A stretch of DNA of 64,000 nt from RGIG7213 sp045124505 (GTDB lineage Bacteria > Bacillota > Clostridia > Oscillospirales > CAG-272). Both the position numbers and the translations under genes were made by a program. The stretch is from assembly GCA_045124505.1 (NCBI GenBank), contig JBGVLZ010000123.1, positions 69,764 to 133,763 of the forward strand, in the 5' to 3' direction. Below are positions 24,665-33,659 of the stretch, piece by piece. Each line of letters begins with the position of its first letter. Position 1 is the first letter of the stretch. Below the pieces are notes generated by a model, which saw nothing but the letters and a program-made list of their open reading frames with translations, made no database searches and was not told the origin of the DNA.

Positions 24665-25009
24665 TTATTTACGTGAATTTAAGCCTGCAAAGGCGATTGC
24701 GAACATCACACAGCAAATAATGAACCCGAGCAAGGGTGATATCGTTCCTGCTTCCATGCCGCCGATTATTCCGAAAAATACAAGCGCACCAAGTGTAAAG
24801 GCGCAGCCGGAAGCATACTTTTTTACTATTGCAACGAACAAGGAAGCTTCTTTGCTTTTAAAAACAGCACCGAGTGCAGATATTGAATAACCGATTACAT
24901 ATGCGGCGTATTCCGCACCGAGATACAGTGCAGAAATAAATGCAATAAATGCCTCGCTTATTCCGAGTGATTTTTTTTCTGTGTATTTTAAAGAAATGTT
25001 GTTATTCAT
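24665..25009 (-). CDS. Small hydrophobic membrane protein, probable repressor-controlled gene
   Basis: 114 aa from the ATG at 25009, which follows TTGGAGGTAGTT (a longer in-frame start at 25057 lies inside an operator). Three to four helices (EAFIAFISALYLGAEYAAYVIG, FTLGALVFFGIIGG, GFIICCVMFAIAFAG). No family recognised. Its promoter carries an ACCGAAAATGGT site inside the -35/-10 spacer, so it is probably repressed by the divergent S24 regulator at 25177. Confidence 0.7.
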   Translation of the reverse strand: MNNNISLKYTEKKSLGISEAFIAFISALYLGAEYAAYVIGYSISALGAVFKSKEASLFVAIVKKYASGCAFTLGALVFFGIIGGMEAGTISPLLGFIICCVMFAIAFAGLNSRK

Positions 25010-25024
25010 AACTACCTCCAAATT

Positions 25025-25145
25025 ACCGAAAATGGTTATTGTGATTGCATTATACACCGAAAATGGTAAAATGTCAAGAGAAAAAACGAAAAAAATCGAA
25101 AAAAGTGGAAAAATAACTTGACAAAACGGTAAAATTGTGTATAAT
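25025..25145. promoter_or_regulatory. Divergent promoters and operators of the S24 repressor locus
   Basis: Minus promoter: TTGACA (25072-25077), 17 bp, TATAAT (25049-25054). Plus promoter: TTGACA (25118-25123), 16 bp, TATAAT (25140-25145). Two exact copies of ACCGAAAATGGT sit at 25025-25036 and 25056-25067, 31 bp apart (about three helical turns). The second fills the minus-promoter spacer. Related half-sites (ACGGTAAAATTG, AATGGTAAATG) lie in and just after the plus promoter. Confidence 0.8.
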
Positions 25146-25176
25146 GGTAAATGTAAAAAGATGATTGGAGTACATT

Positions 25177-25905
25177 ATGGACTGGCTTTTTGAAACGAAA
25201 AGAATAAAAAACGAAAAGGGCATGCGCAACGATGAGCTTGCACAGCGTGCGGGAATACCCGTAGGGACGCTTAATAAGATACTTGCAGGTCAGACGGGAA
25301 GCCCGAAGCTTTCCACGGTGTGCGCTATTGCCGATGCTCTCGGTGTTTCACTTTCTGAGCTTGTGGGCGGCGGTGATCTCTCCGATACAGAAAAGGAAAT
25401 AATTAAAAAAATACGCACCCTTGACGGTGAGGGCTACAGTGCTTTTTCACAGTGCCTTGACAGGGAATACAAACGTACGCTTGAAGAAAAGAAAAAGAAA
25501 AACAGCTCGTATGAGCTTGATGACGAAAGTACGGTAAAGATCCTGTTTTATGATATGCCCGTTTCCGCAGGATGCGGCTATTATCTTGACAGCACACGTG
25601 CGCAGAAGATAACTATTGCATCGACTCCCCTGACGGAAAAGGCTGATTTTGCGCTCCGTGTCAGCGGCGACAGTATGGAACCGAAATTTTCTGACGGTGA
25701 CATTGTCATAATCGAATCCGGCGGACGTGTAGAAGAAGGCAAGGTTGGTATTTTTGTGCTCAACGGCGAAGGATATATCAAAAAATTCGGAGGCGACAGG
25801 CTCATTTCCCTCAATCCCTCGTATGCGGACATAAAAATAAAGCCCAATGACTCATTTGAGTGCAAGGGGCTTGTGCTTGGCAGAATAAAGAAAAATTTAC
25901 AGTAA
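25177..25905 (+). CDS. CI/LexA-like transcriptional repressor (XRE HTH plus S24 peptidase)
   Basis: 242 aa. N-terminal Cro/CI helix-turn-helix (NDELAQRAGIPVGTLNKILAG), a charged linker, then an S24 autopeptidase domain: an Ala-Gly scissile site in PVSAGCGYY, the catalytic Ser in RVSGDSMEPKFSDGD and a Lys in EGYIKKFGG. Such repressors can self-cleave when RecA filaments form. Start is the ATG at 25177 behind TTGGAGTACATT rather than a TTG twelve bases earlier. It is divergent from a small membrane protein and shares operators with it. Confidence 0.9.
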   Translation: MDWLFETKRIKNEKGMRNDELAQRAGIPVGTLNKILAGQTGSPKLSTVCAIADALGVSLSELVGGGDLSDTEKEIIKKIRTLDGEGYSAFSQCLDREYKRTLEEKKKKNSSYELDDESTVKILFYDMPVSAGCGYYLDSTRAQKITIASTPLTEKADFALRVSGDSMEPKFSDGDIVIIESGGRVEEGKVGIFVLNGEGYIKKFGGDRLISLNPSYADIKIKPNDSFECKGLVLGRIKKNLQ

Positions 25906-26583
25906 AACGGCACCGCCGATATCGGCGGGCACGGTGTGCGATAAACATACAGCTTCTGTTCGGTTTTCCCGACAGAAGCTTTTTATTTTTTCGCCGTCGG
26001 GGTGAAGTGAAATATCACCGAAAAAGTAGAGGTTGCCGTCACTGTAAAATGACGAACCGCCGACAAATCCGAAATTAAGACCCTTTAAAACAAAATGCCC
26101 CTCGGTGATCTTCAGAACATTTTCACCGTTTTCGGTAAGCGCACGGTATAAGCCTTCATCGGCTGTTATGTATCCGTTTTTTATTTTTGCAACGGAGCAT
26201 TTTGTGTATCCCTGCTTCACCGCAACGGGCAAAAAAGCGTGCGAATTTGCAAATTCTTTGATTTTTTCTGACACAAACGGCAGATTGCCGTAAAGTGCTG
26301 AGTCGGTGAAAAGCACGTTGAAAAGAATATCGTAAGGGTATTGATTTCCGTATTCCTCATCCGTTATAACTGTCGGCAGAGAAGAAACAATATCCTTGTT
26401 TTTTTCGTAATAACTGCGTGTAAATAGGAGTTTTTCGCCGAGTCGCACCGTTATCATGTCCGCATGGGTGTTTACAAACGGCGGCAGACTTTCGTCATTC
26501 GGGATTATGATCGGCGAAAAGCCGTGTTTTTTTAAAATTTCCTCAAAGGGCTTACCGCCCTGTCCTAAAATTATTTTTTTCAT
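25897..26583 (-). CDS. DUF6873-like conserved protein
   Basis: 228 aa from the ATG at 26583 (TTTTAAGGCTT upstream). The pattern VKQGYTKCSVAKI, ADEGLYRALTENG, HFVLKGLNFGFVGGSSFY and LCLSHTVPADIGG resembles a clostridial family I know as DUF6873, described as having a guanidine-modifying-enzyme-like fold (from memory, unchecked). Reaction unknown. Its 3' end overlaps the repressor gene tail-to-tail by 9 bp. Confidence 0.7.
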   Translation of the reverse strand: MKKIILGQGGKPFEEILKKHGFSPIIIPNDESLPPFVNTHADMITVRLGEKLLFTRSYYEKNKDIVSSLPTVITDEEYGNQYPYDILFNVLFTDSALYGNLPFVSEKIKEFANSHAFLPVAVKQGYTKCSVAKIKNGYITADEGLYRALTENGENVLKITEGHFVLKGLNFGFVGGSSFYSDGNLYFFGDISLHPDGEKIKSFCRENRTEAVCLSHTVPADIGGAVLL

Positions 26584-26594
26584 AAGCCTTAAAA

Positions 26595-26626
26595 GCAAAA
26601 AAAGGACGTACACCGTCCCTTTTTAT
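26595..26626 (-). terminator. Terminator of rpmB
   Basis: On the minus strand AAAAGGGAC, a 7-base loop, GTCC and seven Ts. Confidence 0.75.
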
Positions 26627-26650
26627 ATGCACATTTAAACAAACAGCTTG

Positions 26651-26836
26651 TTAAGCTCTGCTTACCTTGCCTGAGCGGAGGCAACGGGAACAAACGGCTA
26701 CTGTCTTTGTAGTACCGTTTACATTAGCCTTAACCTTTCTTATGTTAGCCTTCCATGTTCTGCTTGTTTTACGGTTTGAGTGAGATACATTGTGACCGAA
26801 TGTAACACCCTTTCCGCATACGCTGCATTTTGCCAT
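26651..26836 (-). CDS. rpmB: 50S ribosomal protein L28
   Basis: 61 aa, basic, with MAKCSVCGKGVTFGHNVSHS and CSRCLRSGKV, the Cys-containing form of L28. GGGAGGTG ribosome site. A single-gene unit with its own promoter and terminator. Confidence 0.98.
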   Translation of the reverse strand: MAKCSVCGKGVTFGHNVSHSNRKTSRTWKANIRKVKANVNGTTKTVAVCSRCLRSGKVSRA

Positions 26837-26909
26837 GCTTTACACCTCCCTGGCAGATTTATGTGAAGTCGAAACGACAAATTTTATACCGTTACAACAG
26901 ACAACGGTC

Positions 26910-26938
26910 ATTATATCACAATGTTTTGGAAAAATCAA
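26910..26938 (-). promoter_or_regulatory. Promoter of rpmB
   Basis: Minus strand TTGATT (26933-26938), 17-bp spacer ending TGTGA, TATAAT (26910-26915). A short ACCGTT/AACGGT hairpin (26888-26908) lies at the presumed 5' end of the mRNA. Confidence 0.8.
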
Positions 26939-27004
26939 TACACTTTTCAAAAAAATGCAGATTAAATTGTGAATTTTTTTAAAAAAACGAATCAAAAAGC
27001 GGTT

Positions 27005-27748
27005 TTATCTCGGCTTTACGGACACTTCACCGCTGTAAATGCATCGTTTTTCTCCGTTTTCGGATAAAAATTCGAGCGAAAAATCGGGATTGACGGCGAT
27101 AATTTTTCCGTCGCTTTCATAAAATTCCGAAAAAACACGCACATTTTTGCCGACGGTTATGCAGTTTTCGCTGTATTCGTTAAAAATTTCATCACGGTCG
27201 AGAGAATCGATGGTGTCAAGCGCTTTTATTATCTCGGCACACAGTGCACCTTTGTTGGGCAAAATGCCCGTTTCCTCATAAATTGATGTTGCAATATCCT
27301 TTATTTCATCGGGAAGGACGGAATTTTCATCCCCGCAATTTATCCCGATGCCTATTACCGTGCGGTGTGTATCGCCTGTATAGACCGTTTCGGCAAGTAT
27401 CCCGCAAACCTTTTTGCCGTTTAAAAGCAGATCGTTTACCCATTTTACCGAAAGGTCAACTCCTGTTATATTTTTGACAGCACGGCGCACTATCACACCG
27501 CATATGGCTGTTATGTCGGTAAGCTTTGAGATTTTTCCGCAGTAAAGATACGAAAGGTAAATACCGCCTGATGGAGAATGAAATGTTCTGTCATATCTGC
27601 CCCTGCCGGCTGTTTGCACTTTTGCGATTATGACCGAACCGTGCGGGGCATCCTTCATTTTTTTCAGCTGTGTATTTGTCGAATCGGTGACATCAAGCAC
27701 ACTTACCGTCGAAAGCCTGTCTTTACTTAAATACTTTGAAAGGTTCAT
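27005..27748 (-). CDS. birA: Biotin--[acetyl-CoA-carboxylase] ligase (BirA catalytic type)
   Basis: 247 aa: the biotin protein ligase domain with AGRGRYDRTFHSPSGG, KWVNDLLLNGKKVCGIL and GIGINCG, plus a C-terminal SH3-like domain. The N-terminal DNA-binding domain of bifunctional BirA is absent, so this form only attaches biotin. Overlaps recX by 4 bp and ends the recA-recX-birA unit. Confidence 0.94.
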   Translation of the reverse strand: MNLSKYLSKDRLSTVSVLDVTDSTNTQLKKMKDAPHGSVIIAKVQTAGRGRYDRTFHSPSGGIYLSYLYCGKISKLTDITAICGVIVRRAVKNITGVDLSVKWVNDLLLNGKKVCGILAETVYTGDTHRTVIGIGINCGDENSVLPDEIKDIATSIYEETGILPNKGALCAEIIKALDTIDSLDRDEIFNEYSENCITVGKNVRVFSEFYESDGKIIAVNPDFSLEFLSENGEKRCIYSGEVSVKPR

Positions 27749-28383
27749 TTGTCAGCCCTCAGCTGTGAAATATGCTCAAAGGTAAAGCCGCGGCGGAGAA
27801 GCGCTGCGTATACCTTTTGCCGCTTTTTTGTGTCGCCGTCTGATAAAATATCATCCAAAAGCCCCTTTTGCTCTGCATAAATGCGAAGATTTTCGGTAAA
27901 ATCCGTTTCTTTCATAAGCGTTTGTACTGCGTGTTGAACGTATTTTCGCTCAAACCCCTTACATCTCAGCTTGTCGGATATCGCAAGCGGACCGTAAAAT
28001 TGCTTTGCGGCACTCTTTGCAATGCGCAGTGCGTGGCTTTTTTCGTCAATATAACCCATTATTTCAAGCTGTGATGCGGCAGACTGTGCCACATCGGGAG
28101 TAAAATCCCTTGACGTCAGCTTTCGCACAAGTGCGGATTTTGACATATCCGAATAAGATAAAAGGTCAAGCCCCTTTTTGATCGCACGGGTGATTTCCGC
28201 AAGCTCGGAAATAAATTCTATGTCATTTTCCGATAGCTCCCATCCCTTTATAAAACCGTATTGTGAGCAAAGTCTTGTTGAAACGGTAAATTTTCGGGAA
28301 TTTTTCCCGTCACCGACGGTTATAACGGTCGTTCCGTCACCGAGGACGAGCTCCTCAGTGACGGAAAACACAGCATTATTCAT
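27745..28383 (-). CDS. recX: Regulatory protein RecX
   Basis: 212 aa built of RecX three-helix repeats (YSDMSKSALVRKLTSRDF, IMGYIDEKSHALRIAKSAAKQFYGP, KLRCKGFERKYVQHAVQ). RecX limits RecA filament growth. It overlaps the end of recA by 8 bp, the usual order. Confidence 0.93.
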   Translation of the reverse strand: MNNAVFSVTEELVLGDGTTVITVGDGKNSRKFTVSTRLCSQYGFIKGWELSENDIEFISELAEITRAIKKGLDLLSYSDMSKSALVRKLTSRDFTPDVAQSAASQLEIMGYIDEKSHALRIAKSAAKQFYGPLAISDKLRCKGFERKYVQHAVQTLMKETDFTENLRIYAEQKGLLDDILSDGDTKKRQKVYAALLRRGFTFEHISQLRADK

Positions 28384-29506
28384 CGTCGCCGCTTATGTCA
28401 AGAAGCTTTATGTTGAAATCGTCGTCGTCCTCGTCATCATCGTCATCAAGCTCATACGTTTCGCTGAGCGAAAGATCGATATCGTCCTTCTTTGCCTTGA
28501 TAAGCTCCTCAAGCTCTTTCATAAGTGCAGGGTGTGTTTCAATATATTTACGTGTGTTTTCTTTACCCTGACCGAGTCTTTCACCCTTGTAGGAGAACCA
28601 TGAGCCGCTTTTTTCGAGAATTTCCAAATCAACGCCTATTTCGATTATTTCACTTGATTTTGAAATGCCCTTGCCGTAAAGAATGTCAAATTCCGCAACC
28701 TTGAAGGGGGGAGCGACTTTATTCTTTACAACCTTGCATTTGATGTGGTTACCGTATGTTTCACCGCCTGTTTTGAGGCTTTCCTGCTTACGCACGTCAA
28801 TTCTTACCGATGCGTAGAACTTCAGCGCACGTCCGCCGGGCGTTGTTTCGGGATTGCCGTACATAACGCCTACCTTTTCACGGAGCTGGTTGATGAATAT
28901 AACAACGCAGTTTGTTTTTGCAATTGCGCCGGAAAGCTTACGGAGTGCCTGGCTCATCAGTCTTGCCTGAAGGCCTACGTGAGATGCACCCATTTCACCG
29001 TCGATTTCCTGCTGGGGAACGAGTGCGGCAACGGAGTCGACAACGACAACATCAACTGCACCCGAGCGCACGAGTGCTTCTGTTATTTCGAGTGCCTGCT
29101 CACCGCTGTCGGGCTGTGAAACAAGCAGGGAATTTATATCAACACCGAGTGCCTTTGCGTAAACGGGATCGAGAGCGTGTTCGGCATCTATGAATGCCGC
29201 TTCGCCGCCGAGCTTCTGAACCTCTGCAACAACGTGCAGGGCAACTGTTGTTTTACCTGAGGATTCAGGACCGAAGATCTCAACTATTCTTCCGCGGGGA
29301 ACACCGCCGATTCCGAGTGCAAGGTCAAGCGTCAGCGAGCCTGTGGGCACGGCGCTTACCTGCATTGAAGCGTTGTCGCCAAGCTTCATTATAGTACCTT
29401 TTCCGAATTTCTTTTCTATCTGTGAAATTGACGTTGCAAGCGCTTTCTGCTTTTCGTCGGGTGCAACGCTCATAGGTGAGGGAGTCGGTTTTTTAGCTTT
29501 AGCCAT
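28376..29506 (-). CDS. recA: Recombinase RecA
   Basis: 376 aa. Walker A GPESSGKTT, Walker B VVVVDSVAALVP, the QPDSGEQALEI segment, L2-loop region EKVGVMYGNPETTPGGRALKFYASVRIDV, and a strongly acidic C-terminus of Asp and Glu. Strand exchange and activation of LexA self-cleavage. A LexA box lies just downstream of the -10. Confidence 0.99.
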   Translation of the reverse strand: MAKAKKPTPSPMSVAPDEKQKALATSISQIEKKFGKGTIMKLGDNASMQVSAVPTGSLTLDLALGIGGVPRGRIVEIFGPESSGKTTVALHVVAEVQKLGGEAAFIDAEHALDPVYAKALGVDINSLLVSQPDSGEQALEITEALVRSGAVDVVVVDSVAALVPQQEIDGEMGASHVGLQARLMSQALRKLSGAIAKTNCVVIFINQLREKVGVMYGNPETTPGGRALKFYASVRIDVRKQESLKTGGETYGNHIKCKVVKNKVAPPFKVAEFDILYGKGISKSSEIIEIGVDLEILEKSGSWFSYKGERLGQGKENTRKYIETHPALMKELEELIKAKKDDIDLSLSETYELDDDDDEDDDDFNIKLLDISGDDE

Positions 29507-29528
29507 TTTATATTATCCTTTCAAAAGG

Positions 29529-29542
29529 CGAACAGATGTTCG
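29529..29542 (-). promoter_or_regulatory. LexA box in front of recA
   Basis: CGAACAGATGTTCG, an exact fit to the Firmicutes SOS box CGAAC-N4-GTTCG. Located between the recA -10 and the start codon. Confidence 0.9.
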
Positions 29543-29552
29543 TTTTTATTTG

Positions 29553-29581
29553 ATTATATAACAACAAACCCGAAAAATCAA
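29553..29581 (-). promoter_or_regulatory. Promoter of recA
   Basis: Minus strand TTGATT (29576-29581), 17-bp spacer, TATAAT (29553-29558). The -35 lies inside a CCCGAAAAA/TTTTTCGGG dyad (29568-29591) that may also end transcripts from proB. Confidence 0.8.
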
Positions 29582-29643
29582 GTTTTTCGGGCATAGTTTA
29601 CAATAAATTAATAATTTTGCTTTTTATGTTGCGTTTTGATGAT

Positions 29644-29774
29644 GCAAAGCTTCGCTTTGATGATATACAAGGCTTTGCCTTGGTGATATGCAAAGCTTCG
29701 CTTTGATGATATGCAAGGCTTCGACTTGGTGATATGCAAAGCTTCGCTTTGATGATATACACGCCGGTGGCGTG
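29644..29774. repeat. Tandem array of 23-bp hairpin units
   Basis: Five units of the form CAAAGCTTCGCTTTG + ATGATATR, plus a sixth diverged one (CACGCCGGTGGCGTG). Units alternate between CAAAGC..GCTTTG and CAAGGC..GCCTTG stems, so base changes are paired; one unit (CAAGGCTTCGACTTG) has a single mismatch. This array fills most of the 301-bp gap between recA and proB. Confidence 0.88.
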
Positions 29775-29807
29775 ATTTTTTAAGGTGTCGGCAGAGCTGA
29801 CGGACTT

Positions 29808-30599
29808 TTATTTCTTTTCTTTCGGAACGAAGTATGTTCCGACACCTCTGCCTGCGGCAATATCGTAAATAATGTCGGGATTTTCGCCGTTGGCAATTAC
29901 CATGGCAATTCCTGCATCGGTTACTGTTTTTGCGGCTTCTATCTTTGTTCTCATGCCGCCTGTGCCACGTGCCGTACCCTCACCGCCTGCCATTTCCATA
30001 ATGGTATCGTCAACGTCCTTGATGCGCTTGAGCATTACGGCATCTTCAAATTCACGGGGATTTTTGTCATAAAGTCCGTCGATGTCGGAAAGGTTTATAA
30101 GAAGATCGGCATCTGACAAAAGCGCAACGAGTGCGGCAAGTGTGTCGTTTCCGCCGAATTTGATACCGTGATAGGAAATTGAGTCATTTTCGTTTACAAC
30201 AGGGATGATACCCATTTCAAAAAGCGTGTTGAATGTATTTCTGGCATTCTGCATAGGCTCTTCCTTCTCCATGACCGATTTTGTCAGAAGGATCTGAGCC
30301 ACCTGATGACCATAGCCTGAGAAAAATCTGTCGTACATACGCATAAGCTCAGTCTGTCCGACAGCCGCCATAGCCTGCTTTTCAATGAGCGTTGTGGGAC
30401 GGTGCTCAAGGTTCACCTTTGCCGCACCTGCGGCAACCGCGCCCGAGGAAACGAGTACCACCTGAACACCGTAATTTCTGATGTCGGATATGACACGTGC
30501 AAGCTTTTCCATACGGCGCAGATTGAGCTTGCCGTTATCGTATGTAAGAGTCGATGTACCGACCTTGATAACTATTCTTTTATATGCAATATCGAGCAT
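29808..30599 (-). CDS. proB: Glutamate 5-kinase
   Basis: 263 aa, first enzyme of proline synthesis. Amino-acid kinase fold with KVGTSTLTYDNGKL, LVSSGAVAAG, NENDSIS and GTGGMRTKIEAAK. It lacks the C-terminal PUA domain of the longer ~370-aa form, which is common in Clostridia. proA is not adjacent. Confidence 0.96.
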   Translation of the reverse strand: MLDIAYKRIVIKVGTSTLTYDNGKLNLRRMEKLARVISDIRNYGVQVVLVSSGAVAAGAAKVNLEHRPTTLIEKQAMAAVGQTELMRMYDRFFSGYGHQVAQILLTKSVMEKEEPMQNARNTFNTLFEMGIIPVVNENDSISYHGIKFGGNDTLAALVALLSDADLLINLSDIDGLYDKNPREFEDAVMLKRIKDVDDTIMEMAGGEGTARGTGGMRTKIEAAKTVTDAGIAMVIANGENPDIIYDIAAGRGVGTYFVPKEKK

Positions 30600-30657
30600 A
30601 AAACCCCCTGTAATATGAATAAATCAAAGTATTTTCAAAAATATTATTAAAATACTC

Positions 30658-30686
30658 TTGCTTATTTCAAATATCTGTTATATAAT
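30658..30686 (+). promoter_or_regulatory. Promoter of the zapA operon
   Basis: TTGCTT (30658-30663), 17 bp, TATAAT (30681-30686). Confidence 0.65.
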
Positions 30687-30773
30687 GTAACAACGGCATT
30701 ATACTACTATGCTAAAAAAAAATCAAGTGTTAATTTTAAAAGTGTAATAAATATTCGGAAAAAGAGGTTTGTT

Positions 30774-31088
30774 ATGAAGGAAAGTGTAAAGGTTCAGGTT
30801 GCGGGTGTTACGTTTTTTGTCGTTACAGAGGACGGTAAGGAGCGTACCGAGGAAATTGCACACAGAGTCAATACGAAAATAAATAATCTCGTTTTGCAGA
30901 CAACGAACTGCACAAAAATGAAAGCGGCGGCACTTTGCGCCATGGATTACTGCAGAGAATCCATTGAACAGCAGGAAGAGATCGAAAAGCTGAAGCAGAA
31001 GATAAAGAAGCTCGAGGGTGACCTCGCAAGAGGCAAAAACGCAAAAGCGGGCAGTTTTCTTGATTTAGATAAATCGGGGGATATTTGA
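30774..31088 (+). CDS. zapA: Cell division protein ZapA
   Basis: 104 aa: N-terminal ZapA globular domain (VQVAGVTFFVVTEDGKERTEEIAHRVN) followed by a long coiled coil (EQQEEIEKLKQKIKKLE). It bundles FtsZ filaments. The stop is one base before the U32 peptidase start. Confidence 0.88.
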   Translation: MKESVKVQVAGVTFFVVTEDGKERTEEIAHRVNTKINNLVLQTTNCTKMKAAALCAMDYCRESIEQQEEIEKLKQKIKKLEGDLARGKNAKAGSFLDLDKSGDI

Positions 31089-31089
31089 C

Positions 31090-33204
31090 GTGGCACAGAT
31101 TTTGAAAAGACCTGCGCTGCTGCTGCCTGCGGGCTCACCTGCATCACTTGATGCGGCAATAAATGCAGGCGCCGATGAGGTGTATTTCGGTTCAAAAATG
31201 TTCAACGCACGCATGGGTGCCGACAATTTTGAGCTTACGGATATAATAGATGCTGTCACAAAATGCCATTTTTACGGAGTGAAGGTCAATGTAACGCTTA
31301 ATACAAGCGTTCACGACAGGGAATATCCCGACCTGTTGCGTCTTTGTGAATTTTTGTACAGGGCTGACTGTGATTCGATAATCTGCGCCGACCCCGGCGT
31401 TTGCGCTGTTTTGCGTGAGAATTTTCCCGATCTGAAGCTCCACGCAAGCACACAGTGCGCAGGACATAATGCCTCCGCGGCAAAGGTGCTTAAAAATATG
31501 GGATACTCCCGCATGGTCGTTGCACGCGAGGCATCGTTTGAAGATATTTTACTCATGCGTAAGGAATTTCCCGAAATGGAATACGAAATATTCGTACACG
31601 GCGCACTTTGCGTTTGCCATTCGGGTATGTGCTCGCTGAGCGCATTTATGGGCGGAAGAAGCGGAAACAGGGGCGACTGCGCACAGCCGTGCAGACTTCC
31701 CGCAAAGGACGGAAGCTTCCCGCTTTCGCTTAAGGACAACTGCCTGGCAAAATACATGACGGAAATTATCAGAAGCGGTGTTGACAGCCTTAAAATAGAG
31801 GGCAGAATGAAGAGTCCGGAATACGTTTACGGTGTCGGTAAGATATACAGGACACTTATAGACGAGGGGCGAGATGCAACCGAAGAAGAATTAATAAAGC
31901 TTGAAAGACTGTTTTCACGCGGCGGTTTTACCGACGGATACTTTACGGGAAATATCGGCTCTCATATGCTTGGCGTAAGACGTGAGGAAGACAAAGCACA
32001 GACAAAGGAAGCGGAAATAACAGCGGCATTTGAAATGAAGAACGCACGCAGAAGACTTCCTGTGAAAATAACAGCCGAATTCAAAAAGGGAACTGCCTGC
32101 AGAATGCAGATGACGTACGGCGATGTATCTGTTGCCGTTTACGGCTCAGCTCCTGAGGAAGCACTTACAGCCCCCTTAACCGTTGACAGCGTGAAGAAAA
32201 ATCTTCTGAAGCTCGGTTCAACTCCGTTTGAGCCTGCAGAGGGCGGCGTTTCCATCGTTATTGACGATAACATCATGCTTCCCGTGTCGGCAATAAATTC
32301 TTTAAGACGTACGGCGTGCGACCAGCTTCTTTTGAAAATAAACACGGTATATCATCCGAACAGATCATCGTTTGAGATGAGGGCGCCGAGCGCATCCGTA
32401 ACATGTGCACCGCTTGCACCCACAAGCAAAAGTATTGCGCATTTTACACATTTTCATCTTATGCCCGCAAGAATTTACCTCGGCGGATTTTCGCATATAT
32501 ATCTGCCGATAGAGGAATACCTTAAAGCTCCCGATCATGTTCGTGAGGTCGTTGACGGTGTTGAATTTCCGAATGTCGTTATGATGAGGGAATATCATGA
32601 GCTTGATGATATGGCTGTCCGTGTCAAGCTTCTGGGAATGAAAAACGTAATTGTAAACAATATAGGCTCACTTAATATTGCGCTGAAATACGGATTTAAC
32701 GTTCACGGCGGTATCGGTCTTAACGTGCAGAGCGCAAGAAGTGCCAACGAATTCATAAAAATGGGGCTTACGGATGTTATATTGAGTCCTGAGCTGAAGC
32801 TCCCCGCAATGAAAGCCATAGCGGAGCTTATGCCCGGCAGAACAGGTGCGGCAGTGTACGGAAAACTGCCCGCCATGACGGTTGAAAAATGCGTTATACG
32901 TGATATCACAATGGGCAAAAAAGCCCCCGAAATATCAAAATGCGCTTATTGCGATAAGAATGCGTATTCTTATATAATTGACAGACACGGTGCGAAAATT
33001 CCCGTAAGACGGACATTTGCACACAGAAATATACTTTACAACAGCGTGCCTGTTTACATGGCTGACAAGCTTTCCGCAGTCACCGGCGGCGCTGTCGGCG
33101 ACTTGCATTACTTCTTCTGTGACGAAACGGCAACGGAGGCATTTGAGGTTATTGAAAAATACAGAAACGGGGATGCACCCGCAGGAGATGTAAGAAGATT
33201 ATGA
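31090..33204 (+). CDS. U32 family peptidase / RlhA-TrhP-like protein
   Basis: 704 aa starting with GTG at 31090, next to the zapA stop. N-terminal TIM-barrel U32 domain with LLPAGSPASLDAAINAGADEVYFG and EIFVHGALCVCHSGMCSLS, and the Cys set (CVCHSGMC ... GDCAQPC) that probably holds an Fe-S cluster. A long C-terminal half follows. Members once called collagenases are now linked mainly to RNA hydroxylation (RlhA, TrhP); I infer that type of role. Overlaps dut by 4 bp. Confidence 0.88.
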   Translation: MAQILKRPALLLPAGSPASLDAAINAGADEVYFGSKMFNARMGADNFELTDIIDAVTKCHFYGVKVNVTLNTSVHDREYPDLLRLCEFLYRADCDSIICADPGVCAVLRENFPDLKLHASTQCAGHNASAAKVLKNMGYSRMVVAREASFEDILLMRKEFPEMEYEIFVHGALCVCHSGMCSLSAFMGGRSGNRGDCAQPCRLPAKDGSFPLSLKDNCLAKYMTEIIRSGVDSLKIEGRMKSPEYVYGVGKIYRTLIDEGRDATEEELIKLERLFSRGGFTDGYFTGNIGSHMLGVRREEDKAQTKEAEITAAFEMKNARRRLPVKITAEFKKGTACRMQMTYGDVSVAVYGSAPEEALTAPLTVDSVKKNLLKLGSTPFEPAEGGVSIVIDDNIMLPVSAINSLRRTACDQLLLKINTVYHPNRSSFEMRAPSASVTCAPLAPTSKSIAHFTHFHLMPARIYLGGFSHIYLPIEEYLKAPDHVREVVDGVEFPNVVMMREYHELDDMAVRVKLLGMKNVIVNNIGSLNIALKYGFNVHGGIGLNVQSARSANEFIKMGLTDVILSPELKLPAMKAIAELMPGRTGAAVYGKLPAMTVEKCVIRDITMGKKAPEISKCAYCDKNAYSYIIDRHGAKIPVRRTFAHRNILYNSVPVYMADKLSAVTGGAVGDLHYFFCDETATEAFEVIEKYRNGDAPAGDVRRL

Positions 33205-33635
33205 CGGTAAAATTCAAAAAGCTGAAAGAGGGCGCAAAAGCCCCCGAATATCAAAGCGAATACGCCGCAGGTGCTGACCTTTATGCCTGCTGTGAAGATA
33301 CGGTAATAGAGGCGCGCAGCCGTAAGCTTATACCGACGGGTATCGCCATTGAGTGTGAAAGGCATGATATCGCCGCCGTTATCTGTGCAAGAAGCGGACT
33401 TGCATCAAAGCACGGTATCACGCTTGCAAACGGTATCGGTGTTGTTGACAGCGACTATCGGGGCGAAATAATGGTGTCGCTTGTAAATCTTTCCGACACC
33501 CCATACACGGTGGCAAACGGTGAGCGTATTGCACAGCTTATGTTTCTGCCCGTTATAAAGGGTGAGTTTTCCGAAGGCGAGCTTTCCGACACCAAAAGAG
33601 GTATCGGCGGCTTCGGCTCAACGGGAAAAAACTGA
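33201..33635 (+). CDS. dut: Deoxyuridine 5'-triphosphate nucleotidohydrolase
   Basis: 144 aa, trimeric dUTPase. All motifs are visible: AGADLYAC, ARSGLASKHGI, GVVDSDYRGEIMVSLVN, GERIAQLMF and the C-terminal RGIGGFGSTG arm. Starts inside the U32 gene end (ATGA overlap). Confidence 0.98.
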   Translation: MTVKFKKLKEGAKAPEYQSEYAAGADLYACCEDTVIEARSRKLIPTGIAIECERHDIAAVICARSGLASKHGITLANGIGVVDSDYRGEIMVSLVNLSDTPYTVANGERIAQLMFLPVIKGEFSEGELSDTKRGIGGFGSTGKN

Positions 33636-33659
33636 ATTTAAACAGGATCTTGGTAAATT

